From an uncultured Haemophilus sp. (lineage in GTDB: Bacteria; Pseudomonadota; Gammaproteobacteria; Enterobacterales; Pasteurellaceae), in contig CABSXY010000011.1 of the NCBI GenBank assembly GCA_902481695.1, positions 1-17,836 on the forward strand: a DNA stretch of 17,836 nt. Direction: 5' to 3'. Made by a program: the position numbers and the translations under genes. The notes under the pieces were generated by a model, which saw only the letters and a program-made list of their open reading frames with translations, was not told the DNA's origin and did no database searches. Position 1 is the first letter of the stretch. Every line of letters begins with the position of its first letter. Positions 1 through 6,499 of the stretch are shown here, piece by piece.

Positions 1-1
1 G

Positions 2-358
2 ACAATTTGTGCGATTACCTTTATTGCCTCTGCCATTGCGATGTTTGTTCGACAAGAAATTTCTAAACGTCATTACAATCCACTCATTGTTTTTGCCATT
101 ACCGCTTTTGTTGCCTCACTGATTTCTGGTATGAGTTTGAAATATAGTTTAGGCAATGATCCTCATATCGCATTAGCTTCTAGCGTTTTATTACTTGTCC
201 CAGGATTCCCATTAATTAATTCACTTGCAGATATTTTAAAAGGGTATGTCAATATGGGAATAGGACGATGGACTATCGCCACGGTTCTCACTTTTGGTGC
301 TTGTTTAGGCATCGTTTTTGCATTAAACCTTTTAAATATTGTTTCTTGGGTGGGGTAA
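2..358 (+). CDS. yjjP: YjjP-like inner-membrane exporter subunit, 3' part only
   Basis: This reading frame is already open at the left edge, so the N-terminal part lies outside the window. The visible 118 residues contain several hydrophobic segments and a glycine/proline-rich turn (LLLVPGFPLINS). That pattern fits the membrane half of the ThrE/DUF1212 family. In E. coli, YjjP pairs with the small membrane protein YjjB, and the pair has been linked to succinate export; related single-chain ThrE proteins export threonine and serine. The next gene begins 4 bases after this stop and encodes the YjjB partner, so the two are very probably translated together. The exported substrate cannot be deduced from sequence. 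The methionine at 41 is internal and is not the start. Confidence 0.8.
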   Translation, partial: TICAITFIASAIAMFVRQEISKRHYNPLIVFAITAFVASLISGMSLKYSLGNDPHIALASSVLLLVPGFPLINSLADILKGYVNMGIGRWTIATVLTFGACLGIVFALNLLNIVSWVG

Positions 359-362
359 TAAG

Positions 363-824
363 ATGTTTTTACTGAATTTACTCGACGATATGCTTTTTGC
401 AGCCATTCCAGCAGTAGGATTTGCCTTAGTATTTAATGTTCCGCCTAAAGCCTTAAAGTATTGTGCTATTTTAGGCGCGCTTGGGCATGTCACGAGAACG
501 TTATTATTACACTTTGGTGTCCCGATTGTTTTTGCTACGTTTTTCGCCACTTGTGTGATTGGTTTTATTGGTGTGCATTTATCTCATCGTTATTTAGCCC
601 ATCCAAAAGTCTTTACCGTTGCGGCAATTATTCCAATGATTCCAGGTGTTCATGCTTATAAAGCCATGATTGCTATCGTACAAATTCATCATTATGGATT
701 TTCCGATAAATTATTTGAGCAAATGATTAGTTCTTTTATCAATACCAGTTTTATTTTAGGTGCTCTTGTTTTTGGTTTAGCCTTGCCAGGATTATTGTTT
801 TATAGACAAAGGCCCGTTGTGTAG
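363..824 (+). CDS. yjjB: YjjB-like (ThrE_2/DUF3815) membrane exporter subunit
   Basis: A 153-residue hydrophobic protein with about four or five membrane segments, close to the usual length of YjjB (about 157). It carries the family-like stretch AAIIPMIPGVHAYKAM near its middle. The start at 363 is preferred to the upstream in-frame TTG at 339 because it follows the G-rich sequence GGGTGGGG, which overlaps the end of yjjP, and gives a normal YjjB N-terminus. It should form one inner-membrane transporter with the YjjP protein encoded just upstream. A strong terminator follows about 40 bases after the stop, closing the operon. Family assignment is by recognition of the sequence; the substrate (succinate, threonine/serine or other) is not shown. 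Confidence 0.8.
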   Translation: MFLLNLLDDMLFAAIPAVGFALVFNVPPKALKYCAILGALGHVTRTLLLHFGVPIVFATFFATCVIGFIGVHLSHRYLAHPKVFTVAAIIPMIPGVHAYKAMIAIVQIHHYGFSDKLFEQMISSFINTSFILGALVFGLALPGLLFYRQRPVV

Positions 825-863
825 AAAAAAAGTATTTTGATTATAACGTTAATAAGTTTAAAT

Positions 864-894
864 TAAGGGCGTGTGTAATACGCCCTTATTTTTT
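864..894 (+). terminator. Rho-independent terminator after yjjB
   Basis: A perfect 9-bp stem, TAAGGGCGT (864-872) with ACGCCCTTA (880-888), has a 7-base loop and is followed by a T-rich tail (TTTTTT at 889-894). It ends the yjjPB transcript. Confidence 0.9.
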
Positions 895-1051
895 GTAATT
901 GAATCATTAACCCATCTATTCCTTTGATCTCTAAATTTTGCGGGTATTTTTCTTGAATAGTTGAGTAAATAACTATATTATTCACTCCCTATTATATTTA
1001 ACAAACATATTATTTTGAAATAATTTGATTATCTTTTGGGGAATTTAATGT

Positions 1052-1327
1052 ATGAAAATTTTAAATAAAGCGTTTCTTTCGGTGATGACATTAGCGTTAA
1101 CTGGGTGTGGGACCTTAATGACTTTAGATCAACCAGAGGCTTATAGTGGTGTTCAAGAAGATGTTTCTCGTCTTACCTTTTCTAAAACCGCTCCAGCAGG
1201 AGATGTTGGTGAGGCCTTTGGTACAATTCTTTTGTATCCATTTATCATCATTGACGTTCCGTTAAGTTTCGTGGGTGATACCTTAATGTTACCTGTTAAA
1301 GGCATTCAAAAATTATCACAAGATTAA
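1052..1327 (+). CDS. Small YceK/YidQ-type lipoprotein
   Basis: A 91-residue protein with a short signal peptide ending in a lipobox LTGC (lipidated Cys about residue 19), so it should be a membrane-anchored lipoprotein. The mature part includes GEAFGTILLYPFIIIDVPLSFVGDTLMLP, written here only as positions of about 52-80. That hydrophobic DVPLSFVGDTLMLP block is typical of the YceK/DUF1375 family in enterobacteria and Pasteurellaceae. No biochemical role is established for the family as far as I know. A GGGGA ribosome-binding sequence lies about 10 bases before the ATG. The gene is followed by a long hairpin (1337-1392) and then a Sel1-repeat gene on the same strand. Confidence 0.75.
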   Translation: MKILNKAFLSVMTLALTGCGTLMTLDQPEAYSGVQEDVSRLTFSKTAPAGDVGEAFGTILLYPFIIIDVPLSFVGDTLMLPVKGIQKLSQD

Positions 1328-1336
1328 TTTCAAATA

Positions 1337-1392
1337 AAGAGCGGTTAGATTTCACAATGTTTTTATAAAAAAGTAGAAATTTAACCGCTCTT
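1337..1392 (+). terminator. Long 17-bp hairpin between the lipoprotein and Sel1 genes
   Basis: AAGAGCGGTTAGATTTC (1337-1353) pairs with GAAATTTAACCGCTCTT (1376-1392) through 16 Watson-Crick pairs and one G-U pair, around a 22-base loop. There is no T-run after it (TTAAAATAGAAGG), so it is not a textbook terminator. It may be an attenuator or RNA stabiliser, or a decayed pair of uptake signals (AAGAGCGGT versus AAGTGCGGT). Only about 18 bases separate it from the next start codon. Confidence 0.5.
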
Positions 1393-1410
1393 AAAATAGA
1401 AGGAATACAA

Positions 1411-2733
1411 ATGCTTAATCTTATTGTCACTATCATTGCAACTATTTTTGCTGCAAATGCATTAAACTCACTTCCTGAATTATCACAAAAACAGACAGGT
1501 GATGTAATATCAATGACACAGGAACAACGTCTTGAAAAAGCAAAAGCACTAACCGTATTAAATCTACAAACTCATCTTATCCCTGTGAAATCACATGAGA
1601 CTCTAACAAACTTGGTGATGATTGAACAGATACCTATGACCCAAGCCCAGCGCGCTGAAAAAGCGAAAACCTTTTATGAAGAAGGTTATGATTATTTCTA
1701 CGGTATTACGCGCCCCGTGAATCGTGCGAAAGCGGTAGGGTATTTTCTTGAAGCTGGAAAGTTAGAGAATGCGGATGCTTTATTTTTCCTATCTATTCAT
1801 CAACAAAATAATGACAATTTAAAGGAAGCTACTCAAGCAGCGAAAAGATCGCTTGAGTTGGGGAATGGAGCTGCCAAAATTATATTAGGTAAACTTCAAA
1901 AAGATGAAAAATTGAGGAAAGAAGGTAATACACTTGAATTAGAAAATGAAGTTACCAAAATTAAAGTAGGTGAAACTCAAGAATATGAAACATTGATGAA
2001 AGAGGGTTTCAATGCACTTAAAAAGAAAGTGGATTCTGGCGATATGCATTATGTGGATTCTTTAGGCTATGCTTATGAATTTGGAATCGGCACTCCTTTT
2101 AGTATTAAAGAAGCGATGAAATACTATGAAATGGCAGCAAGACAAAATAATTCGATAGGGATGACGAATCTTGCCGATCTTTATATTCAAGAAAATAAAT
2201 TGAAAAAAGCGAAGCCTTTATTAGTTAAAGCCGCAGAAAAAGAATCTGGCTATGCACAGTATTTACTCGCAATGAATTTTTTTGATCTTTATTCTGAGAA
2301 TAACAAAGAAGCATTATTTTGGTTAGAAAGGGCAGCGAGCAATGATGAGCCACATGCACTTTATCAATTAGGTTTGTATTATGCAGAAAAAGCTGATTTA
2401 GCTAAATCCATTCAATACTATCAACGCGCCGCAGAGCTTAATTATGGAGATGCGCTTCTTGAGTTATATTATATCTATGGCGAAGGTATTGGTGTTGAGC
2501 AAGATGATGATAAAGCGCTATTTTTCCTTAAGAAGGTTGCAGAATTAGGGAGCCAAGAGGCGATTGAGGAGTTAGCCGCTATGGCATTGAGTGGGCAAGG
2601 CAATATGGATGCTAAAGAAGCAGAGTATTGGATTAAAAAAGCAGGCTATACGGAAGAGATGCTTAAAGAGTTAGATAAGCTACAAGAAAAAAGTTTAGAG
2701 ATGTTTGAAAAAATGCAGAAAGAGAATCAGTAA
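1411..2733 (+). CDS. Exported Sel1-like repeat protein
   Basis: A 440-residue protein with a hydrophobic N-terminus (MLNLIVTIIATIFAANA) that looks like a Sec signal peptide. From about residue 90 to 410 it is built of Sel1-type alpha-solenoid repeats, seen as runs such as AMKYYEMAARQ, ALFWLERAAS, SIQYYQRAAELNYGDA and ALFFLKKVAELGSQEA, followed by a charged coiled-coil-like tail. Sel1 proteins act as protein-binding scaffolds; no enzyme motif is seen. Residues 35-47 and 76-88 are near copies of each other (MTQEQRLEKAKAL and MTQAQRAEKAKTF), pointing to an internal duplication of about 41 residues. AGAAGGA lies a few bases before the ATG at 1411. The partner and role are unknown; it probably acts in the periplasm. 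Confidence 0.8.
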   Translation: MLNLIVTIIATIFAANALNSLPELSQKQTGDVISMTQEQRLEKAKALTVLNLQTHLIPVKSHETLTNLVMIEQIPMTQAQRAEKAKTFYEEGYDYFYGITRPVNRAKAVGYFLEAGKLENADALFFLSIHQQNNDNLKEATQAAKRSLELGNGAAKIILGKLQKDEKLRKEGNTLELENEVTKIKVGETQEYETLMKEGFNALKKKVDSGDMHYVDSLGYAYEFGIGTPFSIKEAMKYYEMAARQNNSIGMTNLADLYIQENKLKKAKPLLVKAAEKESGYAQYLLAMNFFDLYSENNKEALFWLERAASNDEPHALYQLGLYYAEKADLAKSIQYYQRAAELNYGDALLELYYIYGEGIGVEQDDDKALFFLKKVAELGSQEAIEELAAMALSGQGNMDAKEAEYWIKKAGYTEEMLKELDKLQEKSLEMFEKMQKENQ

Positions 2734-2765
2734 AAGCTATAGATATACATATAAAAAAACAAAAT

Positions 2766-2791
2766 AAAAACCTGCTGAAAAGCAGGTTTTT
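2766..2791. terminator. Bidirectional terminator between the Sel1 gene and dps
   Basis: AAAAACCTGCT (2766-2776) and AGCAGGTTTTT (2781-2791) form a perfect 11-bp stem closed by a GAAA tetraloop. A-rich and T-rich flanks make it usable from either strand, which suits its place between two convergent genes. Confidence 0.92.
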
Positions 2792-2810
2792 ATTTTATAT
2801 GAATGCCAAA

Positions 2811-3293
2811 TTAAGCATGGCAAGTTTGGCAAGCGGCTTGGAACATCCAAACAAGTTTTTCTTGTTCTTTGATGTAGTCGCTCATTTGAGAAGCCGTACC
2901 TTCATCATCAGACTCACCCGCTAATTCAAGGATTTCACGTTGTTGTTCAAGTAATACTTTTAATCCTTCTAATGTGCCTTTTAAGCAAGATTGCGCATCA
3001 CTTACCCCTAACTCTTCTTTAATACGTGAGTGTTGGAAGTATTGTGAATAACCGTTATGCGGTGTGTAGCCTAAAGTTAAGATACGTTCTGCCACTTCAT
3101 CTACTTTTACTACTAAATCTGTGTAGATTTCTTCAAATTTTGCGTGTAATTCAAAGAAGTTTACCCCTTTAATGTTCCAGTGGTAACCACGCACGTTGGT
3201 ATAGAATACTTGATAGGTTGCTAATAATTCATTTAATTTTGCTGCTAATTTTTCAGATGCTTTTTTATCTAAACCGATTGATGTTTTTGACAT
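2811..3293 (-). CDS. dps: Dps-type ferritin-like DNA-binding/iron-storage protein
   Basis: A 160-residue four-helix Dps/miniferritin. Such proteins form 12-subunit shells that oxidise and store iron using hydrogen peroxide and protect DNA during oxidative stress. The ferroxidase ligands are in place: His38 (in GYHWN), His50, Asp65 and Glu69. Their spacing (12, 15 and 4 residues) is that of the Listeria Dps site His31/His43/Asp58/Glu62. The start at 3293 is preferred to the upstream in-frame start at 3365 because GAGGAAAA sits correctly before it and the protein begins directly with Dps sequence. An OxyR operator and a -10 box lie upstream. The odd feature is the C-terminus, ACQTCHA, which contains a CxxCH motif and has no place in the usual ferroxidase chemistry. 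Confidence 0.92.
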   Translation of the reverse strand: MSKTSIGLDKKASEKLAAKLNELLATYQVFYTNVRGYHWNIKGVNFFELHAKFEEIYTDLVVKVDEVAERILTLGYTPHNGYSQYFQHSRIKEELGVSDAQSCLKGTLEGLKVLLEQQREILELAGESDDEGTASQMSDYIKEQEKLVWMFQAACQTCHA

Positions 3294-3370
3294 AGTATTT
3301 TCCTCTTTATTGTTGATTAAAATATTGTTCCCTTGCTTGGGAAGTGCGGTCATTATAAGCATCATTTTTT

Positions 3371-3376
3371 ATTATA
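3371..3376 (-). promoter_or_regulatory. dps promoter -10 element
   Basis: Reading on the minus strand there is a perfect TATAAT (3371-3376). The -35 position (about 3394-3399) reads ATCACT, far from consensus, and lies inside the OxyR site, as expected for a promoter that needs an activator. The predicted transcript starts near 3364, leaving a leader of about 70 bases before the dps ATG. Confidence 0.6.
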
Positions 3377-3380
3377 GCTA

Positions 3381-3417
3381 TTTCATATTATCTAGTGATT
3401 CAATAGTTAAAATCTAT
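3381..3417 (-). promoter_or_regulatory. OxyR operator upstream of dps
   Basis: The OxyR consensus is two copies of ATAGNTNNNANCTAT separated by 7 bases. Positions 3403-3417 match one copy perfectly on the minus strand (ATAGATTTTAACTAT). After a 7-base gap the second copy is partial: CTAG for ATAG, and the internal T and A are kept. The promoter-proximal edge is 5 bp from the -10 box. The geometry and the gene (peroxide-protective Dps) agree with direct OxyR activation. Confidence 0.7.
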
Positions 3418-3472
3418 CTATAATAAATTATGCATAGTTAAAAACTTTTATTTTGAGTTGCGAAAAAAACTC

Positions 3473-3548
3473 TGTGAAGTAGATCACACATTCAATATTT
3501 CCCCTTTGACAGAATGAAGCGAAGATGATTATGATTGATGTAAATCAT
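3473..3548 (+). promoter_or_regulatory. CRP-dependent class I promoter of the ABC binding-protein gene, with downstream operator
   Basis: A perfect CRP core TGTGA-AGTAGA-TCACA lies at 3473-3488. It is followed by -35 TTGACA (3506-3511), an 18-bp spacer and -10 TATGAT (3530-3535). With a start near 3542, the CRP centre falls at about -61.5, the classic class I position. Overlapping the -10 and start point is the near-palindrome ATGATTGATGTAAATCAT (3531-3548), which could be a repressor operator. The same module occurs again at 5384-5469. The leader from 3561 to about 3590 also resembles the other copy. Confidence 0.75.
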
Positions 3549-3648
3549 TTTATTCTAAGATTTGATTGCTTTACTTCATTTTCGAATGAAATGTTTGGCT
3601 AGGTTTAAAAACCAAAAATATGATTTTATTACTCATCAGGAGTTTAGT

Positions 3649-5247
3649 ATGACAAAGCATTTTTCCTTTGAAACTAATGAATCTCGTCGTCATTTTATGA
3701 AACTTATGGCTGGCGTGGGGGCAGGTCTTGCATTTAGTGGTACATTAGGCACATTTGCACCAAAAGCCTTTGCTGCAGAAATTAAAGGTAAAACTATTGA
3801 AGCGGGGATTGCTTATCCGCTTTCCACCGGTTTTGACCCAATGACATCAAGTGGTGCATCACCTTATGCAGCAAACTTGCACATTTTTGAAGGTTTGGTG
3901 GATTTGCATCCTGCAACTCGTGAACCTTATCTTGCTTTAGCAGGAAAAGAGCCAGAACAAGTTGATGAAACAACCTGGCGCATTACTTTACGTGAAGGCG
4001 CAACCTTCCATGATGGCGCACCAGTCACCACTGAAGACGTTGTGTATTCTTTCAATCGTATTATAGATCCTGCCAATAAATCATTATTTGTGATGTTTAT
4101 TGATTTCATTGAAAGTGTGAAAGCTGTGGATGATAAAGTGGTGGAATTCAAATTGAAATATCCATTTGCTTTATTTGCTAATCGCTTAACTTGCGTGAAA
4201 ATTGTACCGAAACATGTGATCGATAAAGTCGGTCAATCTGCATTTGATGCGCACCCAGTTGGTTCTGGTCCATTCAAATTTGTTTCAGCAGTGAAAGATG
4301 ACAAAATCGTCTTTGAAGCGTATGAACCTTACAATGGTAAATATCCAGCGCAAGTTGAAAAAATGTCTTGGTTATTACTTTCTGATGCCGCAGCTCGTGT
4401 AACTGCACAAGAGTCTAAACGTACTCAAGCAATGGAAAGCGTGCCTTATTTAGACATTAGTCGCTTGAAAAACAAAAAACAACAAGTGCAATCTGTTCAA
4501 TCTTTCGGCTTGTTATTCTTAATGTTTAACTGTGAGAAAGCGCCGTTTAACAATCCAAAAGTACGTCAAGCGTTACACTATGGTTTAAACACTGACAAAC
4601 TTGTTGATATTGTATTTGATGGTAATGCAGAAGCTGCAACATCATACTTACAAACGACTCACCCAGATTATATTAAGGCATCAACTCAATATCCTTATGA
4701 TCCGGAAAAAGCAGCGGCATTATTAAAAGAAGCAGGTGTAACTGAGCTTAAATTTGAATTGCTCGCAACCGACCATGACTGGGTGAAAGAATCTGCACCA
4801 TTAATTTTAGAGTCTTGGAACAAGATTCCAGGTGTGAAAGTGACGTTACAACACTTACAATCAGGTGCGTTATACAGCAACAACGTGGATCCAGGTGTAT
4901 ATGAAGTGGCAATCGCTCCAGGTGACCCGTCAGTGTTCGGTAACGACTTAGACTTGCTTTTAAGCTGGTGGTATCGTGGTGATGTATGGCCGAAACGTCG
5001 TTTCCGCTGGAGTAACACTCCTGAATTTGCGAAAGTGACTGAATTACTCAATGCAGCAGTGAGAGCAAAAGATCACGCTGAAGCAAAAAAATCATGGGAA
5101 GAAGCGATTAACATTATTGCGGCTGAAGTACCACTTTATCCGATTGTTCATCGTAAACTTCCTTCTGCATGGGATGATAGCAGCCTTGAAGGCTATCAAC
5201 CATTGGCAACAACCGGTTTATCTTTCCTCGGTGTGGGCCGTAAATAA
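3649..5247 (+). CDS. Tat-exported substrate-binding protein of a peptide/nickel-family ABC importer (SBP_bac_5)
   Basis: A 532-residue periplasmic binding protein of the DppA/OppA/NikA family. The N-terminus has a twin-arginine signal, SRRHFMKL at residues 12-19, then a hydrophobic stretch and a likely cleavage site after AFAA near residue 43, so it should be exported folded through Tat and not Sec. The mature protein carries family blocks such as ATFHDGAPVTTEDVVYSFNR and VGSGPFKF. The start at 3649 is chosen over the in-frame ATG at 3562 because AGGAG (3638-3642) lies 6 bases before it and the Tat motif then sits at a normal distance. The gene has its own CRP promoter and its own terminator; the permease operon follows separately. 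The ligand is unknown: peptides, nickel complexes or haem are all possible in this family. Confidence 0.88.
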   Translation: MTKHFSFETNESRRHFMKLMAGVGAGLAFSGTLGTFAPKAFAAEIKGKTIEAGIAYPLSTGFDPMTSSGASPYAANLHIFEGLVDLHPATREPYLALAGKEPEQVDETTWRITLREGATFHDGAPVTTEDVVYSFNRIIDPANKSLFVMFIDFIESVKAVDDKVVEFKLKYPFALFANRLTCVKIVPKHVIDKVGQSAFDAHPVGSGPFKFVSAVKDDKIVFEAYEPYNGKYPAQVEKMSWLLLSDAAARVTAQESKRTQAMESVPYLDISRLKNKKQQVQSVQSFGLLFLMFNCEKAPFNNPKVRQALHYGLNTDKLVDIVFDGNAEAATSYLQTTHPDYIKASTQYPYDPEKAAALLKEAGVTELKFELLATDHDWVKESAPLILESWNKIPGVKVTLQHLQSGALYSNNVDPGVYEVAIAPGDPSVFGNDLDLLLSWWYRGDVWPKRRFRWSNTPEFAKVTELLNAAVRAKDHAEAKKSWEEAINIIAAEVPLYPIVHRKLPSAWDDSSLEGYQPLATTGLSFLGVGRK

Positions 5248-5271
5248 AAGCACTTTTTAATTTAATGTTTT

Positions 5272-5299
5272 GGCTGTTGAGCAATCAACAGCCTTTTTT
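5272..5299 (+). terminator. Terminator after the ABC binding-protein gene
   Basis: GGCTGTTGA (5272-5280) and TCAACAGCC (5285-5293) form a perfect 9-bp stem with a GCAA tetraloop, followed by TTTTTT. It separates the binding-protein gene from the permease/ATPase operon. Confidence 0.93.
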
Positions 5300-5383
5300 C
5301 TTTCTTTTTAACACCAAAGTGCGGTCATTTTTCTCTCTATTTTTTAATCATTTTTTCTCTCAATTTAATTTCAAAAAAATCTT

Positions 5384-5469
5384 TGTGAAGCCGATCACAG
5401 ATTTGAATTTTGCTCTATGTACTTGGATTGACAGGGCTTGGGCTGAACATTATGATTACTGTAATTCAT
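5384..5469 (+). promoter_or_regulatory. CRP-dependent class I promoter of the permease/ATPase operon, copy of the upstream module
   Basis: A perfect CRP core TGTGA-AGCCGA-TCACA lies at 5384-5399. It is followed by TTGACA (5428-5433), a 17-bp spacer and TATGAT (5451-5456). With a start near 5463, the CRP centre is at about -71.5, another standard class I position, one helical turn further out than in the first copy. The operator-like sequence ATGATTACTGTAATTCAT (5452-5469) matches the first copy (3531-3548) at 15 of 18 positions. The TTTGATTG...CTTCATTTT leader block begins exactly 32 bases after TTATGATT in both copies. A 71-codon open frame at 5265-5480 in this stretch is not credible as a gene. 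Confidence 0.75.
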
Positions 5470-5545
5470 TTTGTTTTTGAATTTGATTGTTTTGCTTCAT
5501 TTTTTGAAGCTAACGAATTTCTCAAGCTAGAATAGGAGAAGTCAG

Positions 5546-6499
5546 ATGGAAATGATACTTCGGTTATTGTTACGCCGATTGATGGCCTTGCCAGTCATGA
5601 TTCTTGGTGTAACAGCACTCGTTTTTGTGGTGCTTCAATTCACACCAGGTGATCCTGCTACGGTGGCATTGGGCGAAAGTGCGAGCGAAGCGGCAAAACA
5701 ACTTTACCGCGAATCACACGGCTTAAATGATCCACTCTTTGTTCAATATTTTCGTTTCTTAGGTAATTTACTTGTATTGGATTTTGGTGTGACTATGCCA
5801 CCAGAATTACCCATCAGTAGTATGTTAGCGAAATCTTTCCCAATCACTTTACAGCTTACCTTAATTGGTGTGGTGTTTGCGGCAGTCGTCTCTTTCTCAT
5901 TAGGTGTACTAGCAGCACTTTATCGTGATAGCTGGGTAGACCAAGTGATTCGTTTAATCTCTGTTGCAGCGGTTGCGACACCATCATTCTGGTTAGGTAT
6001 CTTACTTATTCAATGGTTCTCTTTAGAATTAGATTGGTTGCCTTCAGGTGGTTTTGTGCCATTCAGCGAAAGCCCAATGGGGTATATCAATTCCATGATT
6101 TTGCCATCTCTTGCGCTTGCGGTGCCAGTATGTGCGTCATTAATTCGTGTGGTGCGTACAACAATGGTAGAAGAAATGGATAAAGATTATGTGAGAACCG
6201 CGATTGGTAACGGTGTGCCTTATGCAACTGTTATTCGTCACAACGTATTACGCAATGCATTAATCACGCCTGTAACAGTATTAGGCTTACGTGTAGGTTA
6301 CTTACTTGGTGGTGCGGTAGTTATCGAACAAATCTTTGACTTACCGGGCATGGGTAAATTGATTTTTAACGGTATCGTCAATCACGACTTACACTTAGTA
6401 CAAGGTGTGGTTCTGACAATCGCTTTTACCTTCGTTTTAGTGAATATTATCGTTGATATTCTCTATGTGTTGATTAACCCTAAAATTCGGAGTCTATAA
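5546..6499 (+). CDS. ABC importer permease, DppB/OppB/NikB type
   Basis: A 317-residue inner-membrane permease with about six membrane helices. The N-terminal LLLRRLMALPVMILGVTALVF and QFTPGDPA blocks (residues 7-38) are typical of the DppB/OppB side of this family. The cytoplasmic EAA loop that docks onto the ATPase is at about residues 213-240 (DYVRTAIGNGVPYATVIRHN). AGGAG sits 8 bases before the ATG. The TAA stop overlaps the next ATG by one base (TAATG, 6497-6501), so translation is coupled to the fused permease-ATPase. It should pair with that protein's permease half to form the membrane channel. Substrate not determined. Confidence 0.9.
   Translation: MEMILRLLLRRLMALPVMILGVTALVFVVLQFTPGDPATVALGESASEAAKQLYRESHGLNDPLFVQYFRFLGNLLVLDFGVTMPPELPISSMLAKSFPITLQLTLIGVVFAAVVSFSLGVLAALYRDSWVDQVIRLISVAAVATPSFWLGILLIQWFSLELDWLPSGGFVPFSESPMGYINSMILPSLALAVPVCASLIRVVRTTMVEEMDKDYVRTAIGNGVPYATVIRHNVLRNALITPVTVLGLRVGYLLGGAVVIEQIFDLPGMGKLIFNGIVNHDLHLVQGVVLTIAFTFVLVNIIVDILYVLINPKIRSL

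Noticed and set aside
3294..3365. Extended N-terminus of Dps starting at 3365
   Set aside because: The upstream part includes an uptake signal and the leader; the start at 3293 has a good ribosome-binding site and begins the Dps fold directly.
3535..3548. FNR site TTGAT-N4-ATCAT in the first ABC promoter
   Set aside because: Matches 9 of 10 bases, but the duplicate promoter keeps the wider palindrome and loses the FNR match, and the position over the start point is not an activating one.
5265..5480. 71-codon open frame between the binding protein and permease genes
   Set aside because: It covers the terminator, an uptake signal and the CRP promoter module, is very rich in phenylalanine, and has no ribosome-binding site.
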